Of a stretch of 64,000 nt of DNA, positions 55,240-64,000 are shown one piece after another (position 1 is the first letter of the stretch; the number at the start of each line of letters is the position of its first letter). Under the pieces are notes generated by a model. That model was not told the DNA's origin, ran no database searches, and saw only the letters and a program-made list of their open reading frames with translations. The stretch covers positions 2,423,501 to 2,487,500 of the forward strand of contig JADJXG010000001.1 in NCBI GenBank assembly GCA_016715965.1, in the 5' to 3' direction. Both the position numbers and the translations under genes were made by a program. This DNA comes from Saprospiraceae bacterium. Its GTDB lineage: Bacteria > Bacteroidota > Bacteroidia > Chitinophagales > Saprospiraceae.

Positions 55240-55241
55240 AT
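55212..55241 (+). mobile_element. Solo end of an IS3-family element
   Basis: Starts TGACGTGGTCCAAGAAAATG and matches the right inverted repeat of the full element (TGAAGTGGTCCAAGAAAATG) over about 31 bases with a single mismatch in the first four. No transposase remains beside it, so it is a remnant of an insertion or deletion event. Confidence 0.75.
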
Positions 55242-55390
55242 CAAATTTAGTTAAGAAATAGAAAGTTCAATTTATAACATGCAATTTATTGCAGCTGTAG
55301 TACTTAATTTCTAATTGATCTCCAATAAGTCTTATAAATCTAAGATTTAAAGGTTTCCCTTTTTGATTTGTCTGAAAAAAATTCTGAATT

Positions 55391-57934
55391 CTACATCTTC
55401 ACGACCTTTCGGACCAACTCTCTTTCATCCGTCATGATTTTCAGCAAATAAGTTCCGGTAGGGAACAGGCTAAGATCAATAGCGGACTTTTGATGAGCAA
55501 TGAGACTGGTTTTATCTCGCTTGTAAATTTTTCCGGATGCATCACACCAAATGAGTTGGACTTCTGATAGATTTTTATTGGATTGGAGAAATATAAAATC
55601 AGTGCTTGGATTCGGGTAGTGAAGAATATTTAGCTGGGTAGTTTCTGACTCTGTTTTGGTACTGTTGACAATGTCTTTTATCGGAAAGGAATAAATCCCC
55701 CTGGCATATGTTCCGGCGATCAAAACTCCTGTGACAGGATTTAATGCCAGGTCATTGACCGGTACGATGGGCATGTTGTTTCCCAATCTTTTCCAATTGT
55801 TGTTTCCATTTACCCTCGCGTACACGCCTGTCAGCGTGCCTACGGCCAAATCATCATCTGAATTTGATTTTAAAATCTGCAGGTCAAAGACTGGGTTCTC
55901 ACTGAGGTCTCCACCAGTGATGTTGGTCCAACTGGTTCCATTGTCTGTGGTTTTATACACCATCGAACTCAATTGATCGTTGCGGTAACTCGAGGCCGTC
56001 ACATAAAAGGTTCTGTCATCCTCATGGGAGCATTTGACCGAAGTGATGAGAGCTGCTGGCAAGCCTTGGTGGACTAGAATCCAATTCCTTCCCAGATTAC
56101 TGGTGATCCAGACATTTCCACTGTTGGATCCCGCAATCAAAACGTTTGGATTGATTTTGGACTCATCCAAACAGGTCAGGGTGGGGGTCGAAGCTGTTTT
56201 ATAAGGTCCGTTGCTGGCCAGATTGGGACTAATGGAATACCAATCCGGTGTCGTAGCCTGATCATTGGCATAGACTCTTTGGGCTCCGGCATACATTCGG
56301 TCTGCAGAATGATGACTGATCAGATATGGCATGTCCCAATTTTTACTGCCATTAAGACCTTCGGTAAAGCGGTCAAAAGAGATACCTCCATCCTGGGTCT
56401 GATTGAGCCCACCGTTTTGGGTCAATGCCCAAAAGATTAAAGGATCTGTTGGGTGGAAAGCGGGAAGAAATCCATCGCCCCCATATATTCTTTGCCAGTT
56501 TTCCATGTCAGTACCCTGGCCGCCACTGGTGCCATTGTCCTGCGCTCCTCCATAAAACCAATCTGGTCTGTGTGGATTGTAAGCCACGCGATAAAATTGG
56601 GTGCTGGGAATATTTTCAATGTCAGTCCAGGTTTCATTTTGGATGTCATAATGGTACAATCCGCCGTCTGTACCTAAGACAAAGTCACCATTGGGAAGAA
56701 ACTCCAGTTCGTGCTTATCGGCATGCACATCATAAGTCCACCATGGAGGACTCTCCATTCTCCATTGGATCCCCCCGTCCCTGCTTCTGTATAAGTTCAC
56801 TCCCAGCGCATACAGATCATCCGGGTCTTTCGGATTGACCGCCATGCGGCCAAAATACCAACCAAATCCTCCAAGGGCATCACAAGGGATGCTGCTTTCA
56901 TCAAATAGAACTGGCACTTCATTCCACTGATTACCTGCATTGCTTGACTTGTACAGTTTTCCAAACTGATGGCCTCCCCCACAAAAGACACCGTCGTTGT
57001 ACACCATTCTTGCATATATAATTTCAGGAGCCGCCTGACAAACTTCAATGGCAATTCTTCCAAAGATTTGATTTTCGATGCCATCGTGAATTTTCTGCCA
57101 ACTGAGTCCTCTGTCTGTGCTGCGATAAATCCCACTACCTGTACCTTGCACCGTGCTGCTGCTGTCGTTCCTTACCCTGTGCCACATCGCAGCATAGATG
57201 ACGTTTGAATTGTTCGGCTTAAGGCAAATATCAGTTGCACCTGTTGAATCATTCACATAAAGTGATTTGGTCCATTGCAAGCCAGCATCATGTGAGACAT
57301 AAACCCCCCGATCAAAATTTCTGGTAAAGGGATTGCCCATTGCGGCAAGCCAGACAATCTTGGAATCACCGGGATCAACGATGATTTCATTGATTACCCG
57401 GGTCTCTGACAGTCCCAGATGATTCCAACTTTTGCCACCATCCAAAGATTTGTACAGCCCATTACCAACAAAAACACCGCCCGGAATATCGGGATCTCCT
57501 GTTCCGGCATAGATGATCTCAGGATCTCTTGGATCGATGGCAATGGCCCCAATGGCCAGATTGCTTGCCTGATCAAAGATGGGTTGCCAATGCATTCCTC
57601 CATCCGTTGTTTTAAAAATACCGCCGACAGAAAAGCCGGCGTACATGGTTTTTGGATCTGTGGGATGAATGGCAAAAGTGGATACCCTTCCTCCTATATT
57701 GGCAGGTCCCTGCAAGGTCCAACTGCCCTCAAAATCAGGGTTTCGCAAGGACATTTGGGCTTTTACCCGCTGGTAGAGTGCGGTTTTCTTTTGGATCAGT
57801 TGTTCGGTACCCGGACCAAATCGATCCTGCCAATACTGTTCACTTGGCTTAAGAGGCACATGGGTCGATGATTTTTGACAGGCCCAAAAACACAAAGAAA
57901 CCAATGGGACCAGCATAGAATGCAATAATTTCAT
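55391..57934 (-). CDS. Sialidase/VPS10-like BNR-repeat lipoprotein, T9SS cargo
   Basis: 847 residues: signal LLHSMLVPLVSLCFWAC (lipobox with Cys19), then many BNR/Asp-box blades (GGIFKTTDGGMHWQPIFDQ, GLYKSLDGGKSWNHLG, GIYRSTDRGLSWQKIHDG) forming one or two beta-propellers. A type A T9SS sorting domain follows (ILHYPNPSTDFIFLQSNKN ... LFPTGTYLLKIMTDERE). A lipobox together with a T9SS tail is unusual but occurs in the phylum. The ligand or substrate is unknown. Confidence 0.88.
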   Translation of the reverse strand: MKLLHSMLVPLVSLCFWACQKSSTHVPLKPSEQYWQDRFGPGTEQLIQKKTALYQRVKAQMSLRNPDFEGSWTLQGPANIGGRVSTFAIHPTDPKTMYAGFSVGGIFKTTDGGMHWQPIFDQASNLAIGAIAIDPRDPEIIYAGTGDPDIPGGVFVGNGLYKSLDGGKSWNHLGLSETRVINEIIVDPGDSKIVWLAAMGNPFTRNFDRGVYVSHDAGLQWTKSLYVNDSTGATDICLKPNNSNVIYAAMWHRVRNDSSSTVQGTGSGIYRSTDRGLSWQKIHDGIENQIFGRIAIEVCQAAPEIIYARMVYNDGVFCGGGHQFGKLYKSSNAGNQWNEVPVLFDESSIPCDALGGFGWYFGRMAVNPKDPDDLYALGVNLYRSRDGGIQWRMESPPWWTYDVHADKHELEFLPNGDFVLGTDGGLYHYDIQNETWTDIENIPSTQFYRVAYNPHRPDWFYGGAQDNGTSGGQGTDMENWQRIYGGDGFLPAFHPTDPLIFWALTQNGGLNQTQDGGISFDRFTEGLNGSKNWDMPYLISHHSADRMYAGAQRVYANDQATTPDWYSISPNLASNGPYKTASTPTLTCLDESKINPNVLIAGSNSGNVWITSNLGRNWILVHQGLPAALITSVKCSHEDDRTFYVTASSYRNDQLSSMVYKTTDNGTSWTNITGGDLSENPVFDLQILKSNSDDDLAVGTLTGVYARVNGNNNWKRLGNNMPIVPVNDLALNPVTGVLIAGTYARGIYSFPIKDIVNSTKTESETTQLNILHYPNPSTDFIFLQSNKNLSEVQLIWCDASGKIYKRDKTSLIAHQKSAIDLSLFPTGTYLLKIMTDERELVRKVVKM

Positions 57935-58038
57935 GACAGGAATTTAGCTTAATATAACGTTTAAAAAAGGGCATCGTTGATTTCAAAATTGAAAGAAGTC
58001 CATCAATCTATAAAGACCAATCAACCAGCCCATACTAT

Positions 58039-59520
58039 TTAAATAAACCTTTGCTCCATTCTCTCCTGCCGTTTTTTGCGGGATTGAGCAGAGCGATACA
58101 TGCTATACAAAAGTACAATCCCGATGGGTAGTAGAAAATTAGTGTATTTGTAAATGCTCCGGCTAGCATCGTCCAATTCTTTGATGGGTCTGGTTTGTAC
58201 TGCTTTGGTGCGCAATTCAATAAGCCCCGAATCATCGCTGAGCCATTCGATTCCATTGACCAGAAGAGATACATTGTCTTCATTCACTTGCTGATTGCGT
58301 CCCTGACCCACCGGAAAATCTCCATCGCCAAAAACAATAATTTTAGCGCCCTTGCTGATTTCCAGCAAGCCACCCATGCAAATATTGCGCTCCTGAAAAT
58401 CTGCCTGCGTCCATTGTCTTTGGATATCAATCATCAAAGGCACCTTTTCTGAAGCTGATTTGTCACTGCTCAAAACAAGAGGCGTCCACTGCTCATTGCC
58501 TTGATATCTGACCGGACTGGCAAACTGAAAGATTACCCGTTCGAGACCTTTGGTAACCGGATGGTTGGAAAAATTTTGTACCAAAGGCAAATAAGGCAGT
58601 TGCACAGGAGTAGAGAAAGAAAAAAAGCCGGAGTTCTGTTGCACTTGTACTGACCCACAAGCCACATCCCTCACCAATGCGCTGTCCACCAAAATTCCTT
58701 TGGTGTTAAGCCATACATCCAAACCTGTGCCGCCGGTCATGGCAAACCCTTGCTGTAAATTGGCTTCAACCTGGTTCATCGCAATGATCAGATTTCCTCC
58801 CTGTTCCAGATATGCATCGATGGCCGCAAAATGTTCTGCGGGAATGCTGTCAGAAGGTCTGACCCAGACTATGGTTTTGAAATCCTGCAAATTGGTAGAA
58901 TCAGTGATGTAAATCGATTTCACGTCGTTCAAAACATCCAAGGATTGATAGACCTGTGCCATTTCCTGAAGGCTTGCTTCTCCATGTCCCTGAATAAAAC
59001 CAATTTTAATTTTATCAGTTACGGTCAGTTTTTTGACCGATGTGGCCAAGGCATATTCCATGGCAGTACCTGGCTGAACCAATGGAATTACTTCCTTTTT
59101 GTCTTTATAACTGAGTGTCAATCCCAGAAATGCTTTTAATTGTTTGGCCTGATCTTTTTCGCGCACATTGATCATCACTGGTTGGATACCGGCTTTCATG
59201 GCCTCTTCTTCTTTGGTCTGATCGTCATTCGGAGAGATAAATTCATATTCGACCTTGCCGCTTGAAATGTTTTTAAATTCAATCAAGAGGTCAGTCAATG
59301 CTTCTGTGGTTTTGGCTACATCCACCGGCAAATCTTCAGAAAAATACGCTTTGACCTGTACTTTGTCATCCAGATTTTTTAGAATATCTTTGGTTGCCTT
59401 GCTCAAGGTGAACTCCTTGTTTTGTGTTAGGTCAAACCTGAGGGAAACCCATCTCGCTGCAATATTGATCACCAGAAAGCCAAGGATCGCAATGAAAATT
59501 TTGGAAAAATATTGGTTCAT
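58039..59520 (-). CDS. gldG: GldG-like gliding-associated ABC component
   Basis: 493 residues: N-terminal helix (FIAILGFLVINIAARWV), a large ABC-type_uncharacterised/GldG extracytoplasmic domain (RFDLTQNKEFTLSKATKDILKNLDDKVQVKAYFSEDLP), and a C-terminal helix (FLLPIGIVLLYSM). It follows gldF by 10 bp, and the ATPase gene precedes that: the gldA-gldF-gldG set. In Flavobacterium these genes are linked to gliding motility. Confidence 0.92.
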   Translation of the reverse strand: MNQYFSKIFIAILGFLVINIAARWVSLRFDLTQNKEFTLSKATKDILKNLDDKVQVKAYFSEDLPVDVAKTTEALTDLLIEFKNISSGKVEYEFISPNDDQTKEEEAMKAGIQPVMINVREKDQAKQLKAFLGLTLSYKDKKEVIPLVQPGTAMEYALATSVKKLTVTDKIKIGFIQGHGEASLQEMAQVYQSLDVLNDVKSIYITDSTNLQDFKTIVWVRPSDSIPAEHFAAIDAYLEQGGNLIIAMNQVEANLQQGFAMTGGTGLDVWLNTKGILVDSALVRDVACGSVQVQQNSGFFSFSTPVQLPYLPLVQNFSNHPVTKGLERVIFQFASPVRYQGNEQWTPLVLSSDKSASEKVPLMIDIQRQWTQADFQERNICMGGLLEISKGAKIIVFGDGDFPVGQGRNQQVNEDNVSLLVNGIEWLSDDSGLIELRTKAVQTRPIKELDDASRSIYKYTNFLLPIGIVLLYSMYRSAQSRKKRQERMEQRFI

Positions 59521-59530
59521 GACGACAGCA

Positions 59531-60250
59531 TTATTTCTTTTTGGAAATGAGCCACTCTGCGGCGTAAAGACCGAGTAAAGTAAGCGTGATAAAATAAACC
59601 AGATCTTTGGTGTCGATCACCCCTCTTGAGATGGACTCCACATGTTCATTGACACTTAAATTATTAAAAAGTGTACCCAGCATACCTCTGGTGCTGGAAC
59701 TCAATACGTCGAAAATAAAATGAAAAAATATACCAATAAACAGTGCCAATAAAAAGGCAACAATTTGATTATTGGTCAGGCTGCTTGCAAACAAGCCAAT
59801 TGAAATATAGGCAGCACTCATAAAAATTAATCCCAGGTAGCCGCTGATGGTGGCTCCGTGATCTACATTGCCAAGTTGGCTGACAGAAATGTAATAGACC
59901 AGGGTAAATCCGAGGGTGATCAGTACCAACATCATGCAGGCAAAAAACTTACCCAGGATCAACTGCCTTGGGCTAACTGCCTTGGTGAGCAGCAATTCAA
60001 TGGTTCCCGTTTTCTTTTCTTCTGCAATCATTTTCATGGTCAGTGCAGGGATAAAGAAAAACAAGGTCCATTTCGCAATTGAAAAAAACACCTGTAGATC
60101 TGCTTCTTTCCGGATAAAAATATCCCCACCATAAATCCAGGTAAAAAAACCACTGAATCCCAGGAAAGCTACCATCAGAATATAGGCGGTAAGGGAGTCG
60201 AAGAAGGATCCCAATTCTTTAAAAGCAATGATTTTAACATTTGAAGTCAT
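59531..60250 (-). CDS. gldF: GldF-like ABC transporter permease
   Basis: 239 residues, six membrane helices, with EEKKTGTIELLLTKAVSPRQLILGKFFACM, the ABC-2 permease motif facing the ATPase. It lies 12 bp from the ATPase gene and 10 bp from gldG, same strand. Confidence 0.92.
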   Translation of the reverse strand: MTSNVKIIAFKELGSFFDSLTAYILMVAFLGFSGFFTWIYGGDIFIRKEADLQVFFSIAKWTLFFFIPALTMKMIAEEKKTGTIELLLTKAVSPRQLILGKFFACMMLVLITLGFTLVYYISVSQLGNVDHGATISGYLGLIFMSAAYISIGLFASSLTNNQIVAFLLALFIGIFFHFIFDVLSSSTRGMLGTLFNNLSVNEHVESISRGVIDTKDLVYFITLTLLGLYAAEWLISKKK

Positions 60251-60262
60251 ATTGCATTGATT

Positions 60263-61189
60263 TTAGTTGATGGTTAAATCCCGGAAAATATCTTCCAGTT
60301 TGGTTTCCAGTGGAATCAATTCAAGTAAATCCAAATGTTGGTTTACACACAATCTGAATACTTCGCGATTGAGTGACAGATCAGAATTGGATTGAATTTC
60401 AAATCTATTTTCCGAAGCATTGATCACATCTACCATCCGGACATCCGGTAGCGTTTGCAGCAAATGAAATATTTGATCGGTGCTGGCACCTTCGATTCTT
60501 ACTTTTAAAATTTGTCTGGACTCTGACTGTTTTCTCAGATTGGCCACTGTGCCGTCTGCCACAATTTTGCCTTTGTTGATAATCATGATCCGATCGCAGG
60601 TGGCCTCCACTTCTGGAAGAATATGGGTACTCAGAATAACCGTTTTTTCTTTGCCCAGCTCTTTAATCAAGGCCCTGATTTCAACGATTTGATTGGGGTC
60701 CAATCCGGTGGTAGGCTCATCGAGAATTAAAATTTTTGGATTGTGAATGATGGCCTGGGCCAATCCCACCCTCTGCCGGAAACCCTTGGATAGTTCGGCA
60801 ATTTTTTTATGTTTTTCCACATCAAGTCCGCATTTTACAATCATCTCTCGAACCCTGACCGGAATCTCAGTGGAAGGAACCCCCTGCAACGCCGCACAGA
60901 ATGCCAGATAGTCCATGACAGGCATGTCTTCGTAAAGCGGGTTGTGTTCGGGTAAATACCCGATGGCCCTTCGAATGTCCAGAGAAGAATGACTGGATAC
61001 ATCACCATAACGGATCTGCCCGGAATCCGGCTCTAAATATTGGGTGAGCATCTTCATGGTGGTGGTTTTGCCGGCTCCGTTGGGTCCGAGAAAACCAACT
61101 ATCTCACCGGATTGAACCGAAAATGAGATGGAATCCACTGCCTTTTGATGATCATATCTTTTTGACAATGAAGAAACTATTAAATCCAT
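60263..61189 (-). CDS. gldA: GldA-like ABC transporter ATPase
   Basis: 308 residues from the ATG at 61189 (MDLIVSSLSKRYDHQKAVDSI). Walker A GFLGPNGAGKTTTMKML, signature region LSKGFRQRVGLAQAIIHNP (K for G in LSGG, common in this subfamily), Walker B ILILDEPTTGLDPNQ, then a C-terminal domain typical of ABC-2 exporters. First gene of the gldA-gldF-gldG operon. Confidence 0.92.
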   Translation of the reverse strand: MDLIVSSLSKRYDHQKAVDSISFSVQSGEIVGFLGPNGAGKTTTMKMLTQYLEPDSGQIRYGDVSSHSSLDIRRAIGYLPEHNPLYEDMPVMDYLAFCAALQGVPSTEIPVRVREMIVKCGLDVEKHKKIAELSKGFRQRVGLAQAIIHNPKILILDEPTTGLDPNQIVEIRALIKELGKEKTVILSTHILPEVEATCDRIMIINKGKIVADGTVANLRKQSESRQILKVRIEGASTDQIFHLLQTLPDVRMVDVINASENRFEIQSNSDLSLNREVFRLCVNQHLDLLELIPLETKLEDIFRDLTIN

Positions 61190-61447
61190 ATCATTGATAA
61201 GATTTAGGTGAAAAAGTGAAATTCGGGGCAAAATTATAAAAATTTGATTTTTGGTTATTTCTAATTTGACTCAGTGAAAACGGTATTTTGGCTTGAATAT
61301 ATGGACAATAAATTGGCTTTGGTGGCTGGGATCAGAGTTTGCCAATGAAACTTTCATATCATTTTAATTATATGTATAAAATATTCTTACTTTTGCAGTT
61401 AGATAAAAATTTAATCTGCAAAATGTTGGGCAAAGCCGCGCCCGGGT

Positions 61448-62500
61448 ATGGAAGTAAATACTGAAAATCAGGATTTTGGAATGAGTGATCTGATTTCTAG
61501 CATCAGAAAATATGGTCTTCAGATCTATCACAGACGTTGGATGTTTGCTGTGATTTTCGTCTTCATTGGATCCGTGATGGTGTACCGCTGGGCCACTGAC
61601 AAGGTCAAATACCTTGCGAAGATCAGTTTTATGCTCAACGATTCAGAAGGTTCAGTGGCGGGATTTAGTTCCATTCTTGGCCAGATTGGATTGCCCACTA
61701 CCACCCAACGATTGAATTTGCAAAAGATCCTTGAAATAGCAAAAACCAGGAAAATAGGTGAGCGCCTTTATTTTAAGAAATTGATCATAGACGGAAAAGA
61801 TGATTTGATGTGCAATCATCTGATCTCGGCTTTGGACCATGAAGGGAAATGGTTTTCTTCTATTCCATTCTTTGGAAAAGACAGCATGAGCGCTTATCGC
61901 TTTTCAGAGACATTTTTGGATTCTTCGCATCAGACACAACGACTCGCCATCAAAAATCTTCATGTTGAAATTCTCAAAAAATTAAGCACCAGTCTGAATG
62001 AAAAGACCGGAATCATGGAAATCGAATTTTGTATTTCCAACGAGGAGCTCGGTATTCAGTACATACGATCATTGTATGATGAGCTGAGTGAATTTTACAT
62101 CAACAAAGCCATCGAAAAGCAAGAGGTAACTTTTCGAAAATTGCAGGAAAAAGTGGACAGCCTAAGATCGGTTATTTTCAAAAAAGATTATTCACTGGCT
62201 GAGGTAAAAGACAGTTACCGCAACACCTATCTCAATCAAGATGCAGTACCTGCGGCTCAAATCGACCGCGACATCCGGATGTTGTCCATTATTTATGGAG
62301 AAGCATTGAAAAATTTGGAACTTGCCTCTTTTAATTTGCAAAATAAAACTCCCTTTATACAGGTATTGGATTTGCCCATTGCTCCGCTGGATACCAAAAA
62401 GCAAAGTTTGTTTCAAAATCTGGTGATCGCTGTTCTGGTTTCATTTTTTGTAGGGATTGTTGTTTTGGTTTTGCAAAAAGTTATCAAGGAAAATTCTTAA
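61448..62500 (+). CDS. Wzz-type chain-length determinant
   Basis: 350 residues with membrane helices near residues 30-48 (MFAVIFVFIGSVMVYRW) and 320-343 (LVIAVLVSFFVGIVVLVLQ) enclosing a periplasmic helical domain (EKQEVTFRKLQEKVDSLRSVIF). It lies 10 bp before rfbF, so it probably opens an O-antigen or exopolysaccharide operon. It is a diverged paralogue of the protein at 5203-6183. Confidence 0.85.
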   Translation: MEVNTENQDFGMSDLISSIRKYGLQIYHRRWMFAVIFVFIGSVMVYRWATDKVKYLAKISFMLNDSEGSVAGFSSILGQIGLPTTTQRLNLQKILEIAKTRKIGERLYFKKLIIDGKDDLMCNHLISALDHEGKWFSSIPFFGKDSMSAYRFSETFLDSSHQTQRLAIKNLHVEILKKLSTSLNEKTGIMEIEFCISNEELGIQYIRSLYDELSEFYINKAIEKQEVTFRKLQEKVDSLRSVIFKKDYSLAEVKDSYRNTYLNQDAVPAAQIDRDIRMLSIIYGEALKNLELASFNLQNKTPFIQVLDLPIAPLDTKKQSLFQNLVIAVLVSFFVGIVVLVLQKVIKENS

Positions 62501-62510
62501 GTAATCATTC

Positions 62511-63287
62511 ATGAAAGTAGTCATTTTAGCGGGCGGATTGGGCACAAGGTTGATGGAGGAGACAGAATCAAGACCTAAGCCAATGGTGGAAATTGGTGGA
62601 AAGCCCATATTGTGGCATATTATGAAAATTTACGAGTCCCAGGGTTTCAACGATTTTGTGATTTGTCTTGGGTACAAAGGATTTCAGATTAAAGAATATT
62701 TCTTAAATTATTATTTATACAATTCCGATGTCACCATTGAATTGGAAAAAAACAAAGTGGATGTACATTATTCAAATACAGAGTCATTTAAAGTGACCCT
62801 GATTGATACAGGAATAAACACAAATACGGCAGGAAGAATCAAGCGCATTAAAGAATACACCAATGGCAAAACATTCATGCTCACCTACGGAGATGGTCTG
62901 AGCAATGTCAATTTAAAACAGCTCCTTGACTTTCATCGCCAATCAGGAAAGCTCGCTACTTTAACCAGTATTCAGATGCCCGGAAGATATGGGCAGATTG
63001 ATATGGATGCAAAAGGAATCGTAAGCCGTTTTCAGGAGAAACCAGATGAAGATGGCCAATGGATCAATGGTGGATTTTTTGTGCTTGAACCGGGTATATT
63101 TGACTACCTGAAAGATGATATGGATCAGATTCAGTGGGAGAAAAAACCATTGTTGGAAATTGCCCAGGATAGTCAGTTGGCTGCGTTTAAACACAAGGGA
63201 TTTTGGAAAGGAATGGATGCCCTCCGGGACAGAATCGAATTGGAAGAACTTTGGCAAAGTGGTAAGGCAGAATGGAAGTTATGGTAG
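62511..63287 (+). CDS. rfbF: Glucose-1-phosphate cytidylyltransferase RfbF
   Basis: 258 residues, full length. Nucleotidyltransferase start KVVILAGGLGTRLMEETESRPKPMVEIGGKPILWHI, with later MLTYGDGLSNVNLKQLL and INGGFFVLEPGIFDYL. It makes CDP-glucose from CTP and glucose 1-phosphate, the first step to CDP-linked dideoxy sugars. It overlaps the next gene, which performs the second step. Confidence 0.96.
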   Translation: MKVVILAGGLGTRLMEETESRPKPMVEIGGKPILWHIMKIYESQGFNDFVICLGYKGFQIKEYFLNYYLYNSDVTIELEKNKVDVHYSNTESFKVTLIDTGINTNTAGRIKRIKEYTNGKTFMLTYGDGLSNVNLKQLLDFHRQSGKLATLTSIQMPGRYGQIDMDAKGIVSRFQEKPDEDGQWINGGFFVLEPGIFDYLKDDMDQIQWEKKPLLEIAQDSQLAAFKHKGFWKGMDALRDRIELEELWQSGKAEWKLW

Positions 63288-64000
63288 AGGCACTAAAAGA
63301 GACATTCAAAAACAGGAGAGTTCTGGTGACAGGACATACAGGATTCAAAGGAGTATGGCTCATGGAGATGCTGGAATTTTTGGGGGCAGAAACTTTTGGT
63401 TATTCTCTGCTGCCTGAATCCACGCAAAATCACCATCGCATTATTGGAAAAACCTACAATGAACTTATTGCGGATATCTGTGATTTGGAAAAACTCCAGC
63501 ACGCGATTGCCAGCTTTAATCCGGATGTAATCCTCCATCTGGCAGCTCAATCATTGGTCAGAAAGTCTTATGTTGATCCTTTGTTGACTTATCAAACCAA
63601 TGTGATGGGAAGTTTGAATGTTTTAAAGGCTTCTGCTTCTGCTCAAAATCTTCGCGCAATTCTAATGGTCACCACCGACAAAGTCTATGAGAACCTGGAG
63701 ACAGATTATGCTTATCGCGAGGGAGACAGACTTGGTGGTTATGATATGTACAGCTCATCCAAGGCTTGCTGCGAAATACTCATTGATTCGTATCGCAGAA
63801 GTTACCTGCCTCTTGCGGAGTATGGACACAATCATCAAATTCTTTTGGCTTCGGCCCGGGCAGGCAATGTGATTGGCGGAGGTGACTGGAACAGGGATCG
63901 TTTGATTCCCGATTTGATTTTATCAGCGGTAAATCATGCTTCTGTTCCGATCAGAAATCCCCATGCCATAAGACCCTGGCAGCATGTCATGGATTGTTTG
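63272..64000 (+). CDS. rfbG: CDP-glucose 4,6-dehydratase RfbG, 3' end outside window
   Basis: Open to the right edge (about 243 codons visible). It starts at the ATG 63272 or 63281, in both cases inside the end of rfbF. The SDR Rossmann motif RVLVTGHTGFKGVWLMEML, ILHLAAQSLVRKSY, TDKVYEN and the catalytic YSSSKACCE identify the NAD-dependent CDP-glucose dehydratase, which works directly after RfbF. Confidence 0.93.
   Translation, partial: MEVMVEALKETFKNRRVLVTGHTGFKGVWLMEMLEFLGAETFGYSLLPESTQNHHRIIGKTYNELIADICDLEKLQHAIASFNPDVILHLAAQSLVRKSYVDPLLTYQTNVMGSLNVLKASASAQNLRAILMVTTDKVYENLETDYAYREGDRLGGYDMYSSSKACCEILIDSYRRSYLPLAEYGHNHQILLASARAGNVIGGGDWNRDRLIPDLILSAVNHASVPIRNPHAIRPWQHVMDCL

Noticed and set aside
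54557..55390. A genomic island integrated at tRNA-Lys.
   Set aside because: No direct repeat of the tRNA 3' end, integrase or clear boundary is visible; only a broken toxin gene and a solo IS end lie beside it.

Overview
The window is chromosomal DNA of a Bacteroidota bacterium, most likely a gliding or secreting member of the Saprospiria/Saprospiraceae type. The phylum call rests on gldA/gldF/gldG homologues, three large proteins with type IX secretion (T9SS) C-terminal sorting domains, PKD-repeat proteins, TAnnTTTG-type -7 boxes and AT-rich ribosome-binding regions without Shine-Dalgarno sequences. The family-level call is inference. Several conserved genes (ftsK, a peptidase-ABC exporter, a sensor kinase, a DUF418 gene, a RibD-like reductase) are each split by one-base homopolymer indels. 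Because ftsK is normally essential, many of these are probably sequencing errors, and every frameshift here should be read with that in mind.

Layout. 1-7.6 kb: partial DoxX-like gene, VWA-type membrane protein, Bacteroidota-specific secreted protein, M48 protease, and a Wzz/O-antigen-ligase pair. 8-15.7 kb: giant PKD/metalloprotease T9SS cargo, rarA, PH-domain protein, an ArsR-SRPBCC operon, a GNAT acetyltransferase and a truncated haemoglobin. 15.7-33.2 kb: a peptide locus, described below. 33.3-39.5 kb: UbiA-type prenyltransferase, DUF418 protein, RibD-like reductase, dienelactone hydrolase and katG. 39.76-44.11 kb: an IS1595-type transposon with passenger genes, 24-bp inverted repeats and an 8-bp target duplication. 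44.6-55.2 kb: T9SS cargo, CPBP protease, histidine phosphatase, intradiol-dioxygenase lipoprotein, DinB, DUF4256, ftsK, saccharopine-dehydrogenase-like gene, tRNA-Lys and a truncated AbiEii gene. 55.4-61.2 kb: sialidase-like T9SS cargo and gldG-gldF-gldA. 61.4-64 kb: Wzz, rfbF and the start of rfbG, i.e. the entry of an O-antigen cluster.

The notable part is the minus strand of 15.7-33.2 kb. It carries at least 28 tiny genes, almost all exactly 21 codons long, in five clusters. Each encodes a 20-residue peptide of the type MKKLxKxQxxx[VI]NG[GA]-GxRxN. The first 15 residues look like a compressed double-glycine leader. The last five are a variable pentapeptide, Gly-x-Lys/Arg-hydrophobic-Asn. 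Nearly every mini-gene is preceded, about 20-25 nt before its start codon, by the same ~34-nt element, whose two arm pairs can form a small pseudoknot with some compensatory changes. The five clusters have recognisable promoters and three have hairpin terminators. Upstream on the same strand lie, in order of transcription, a LuxR-type response regulator, a TPR sensor kinase, an asparagine-synthetase homologue lacking the glutaminase cysteine, a C39-peptidase ABC exporter and an HlyD adaptor. Together they suggest a ribosomal peptide system that makes, possibly modifies, cleaves and exports a family of pentapeptides, perhaps as signals or antagonists. An IS3-family element has inserted into one mini-gene; conceptually removing it with one copy of the 3-bp target duplication restores an exact 20-residue ORF.
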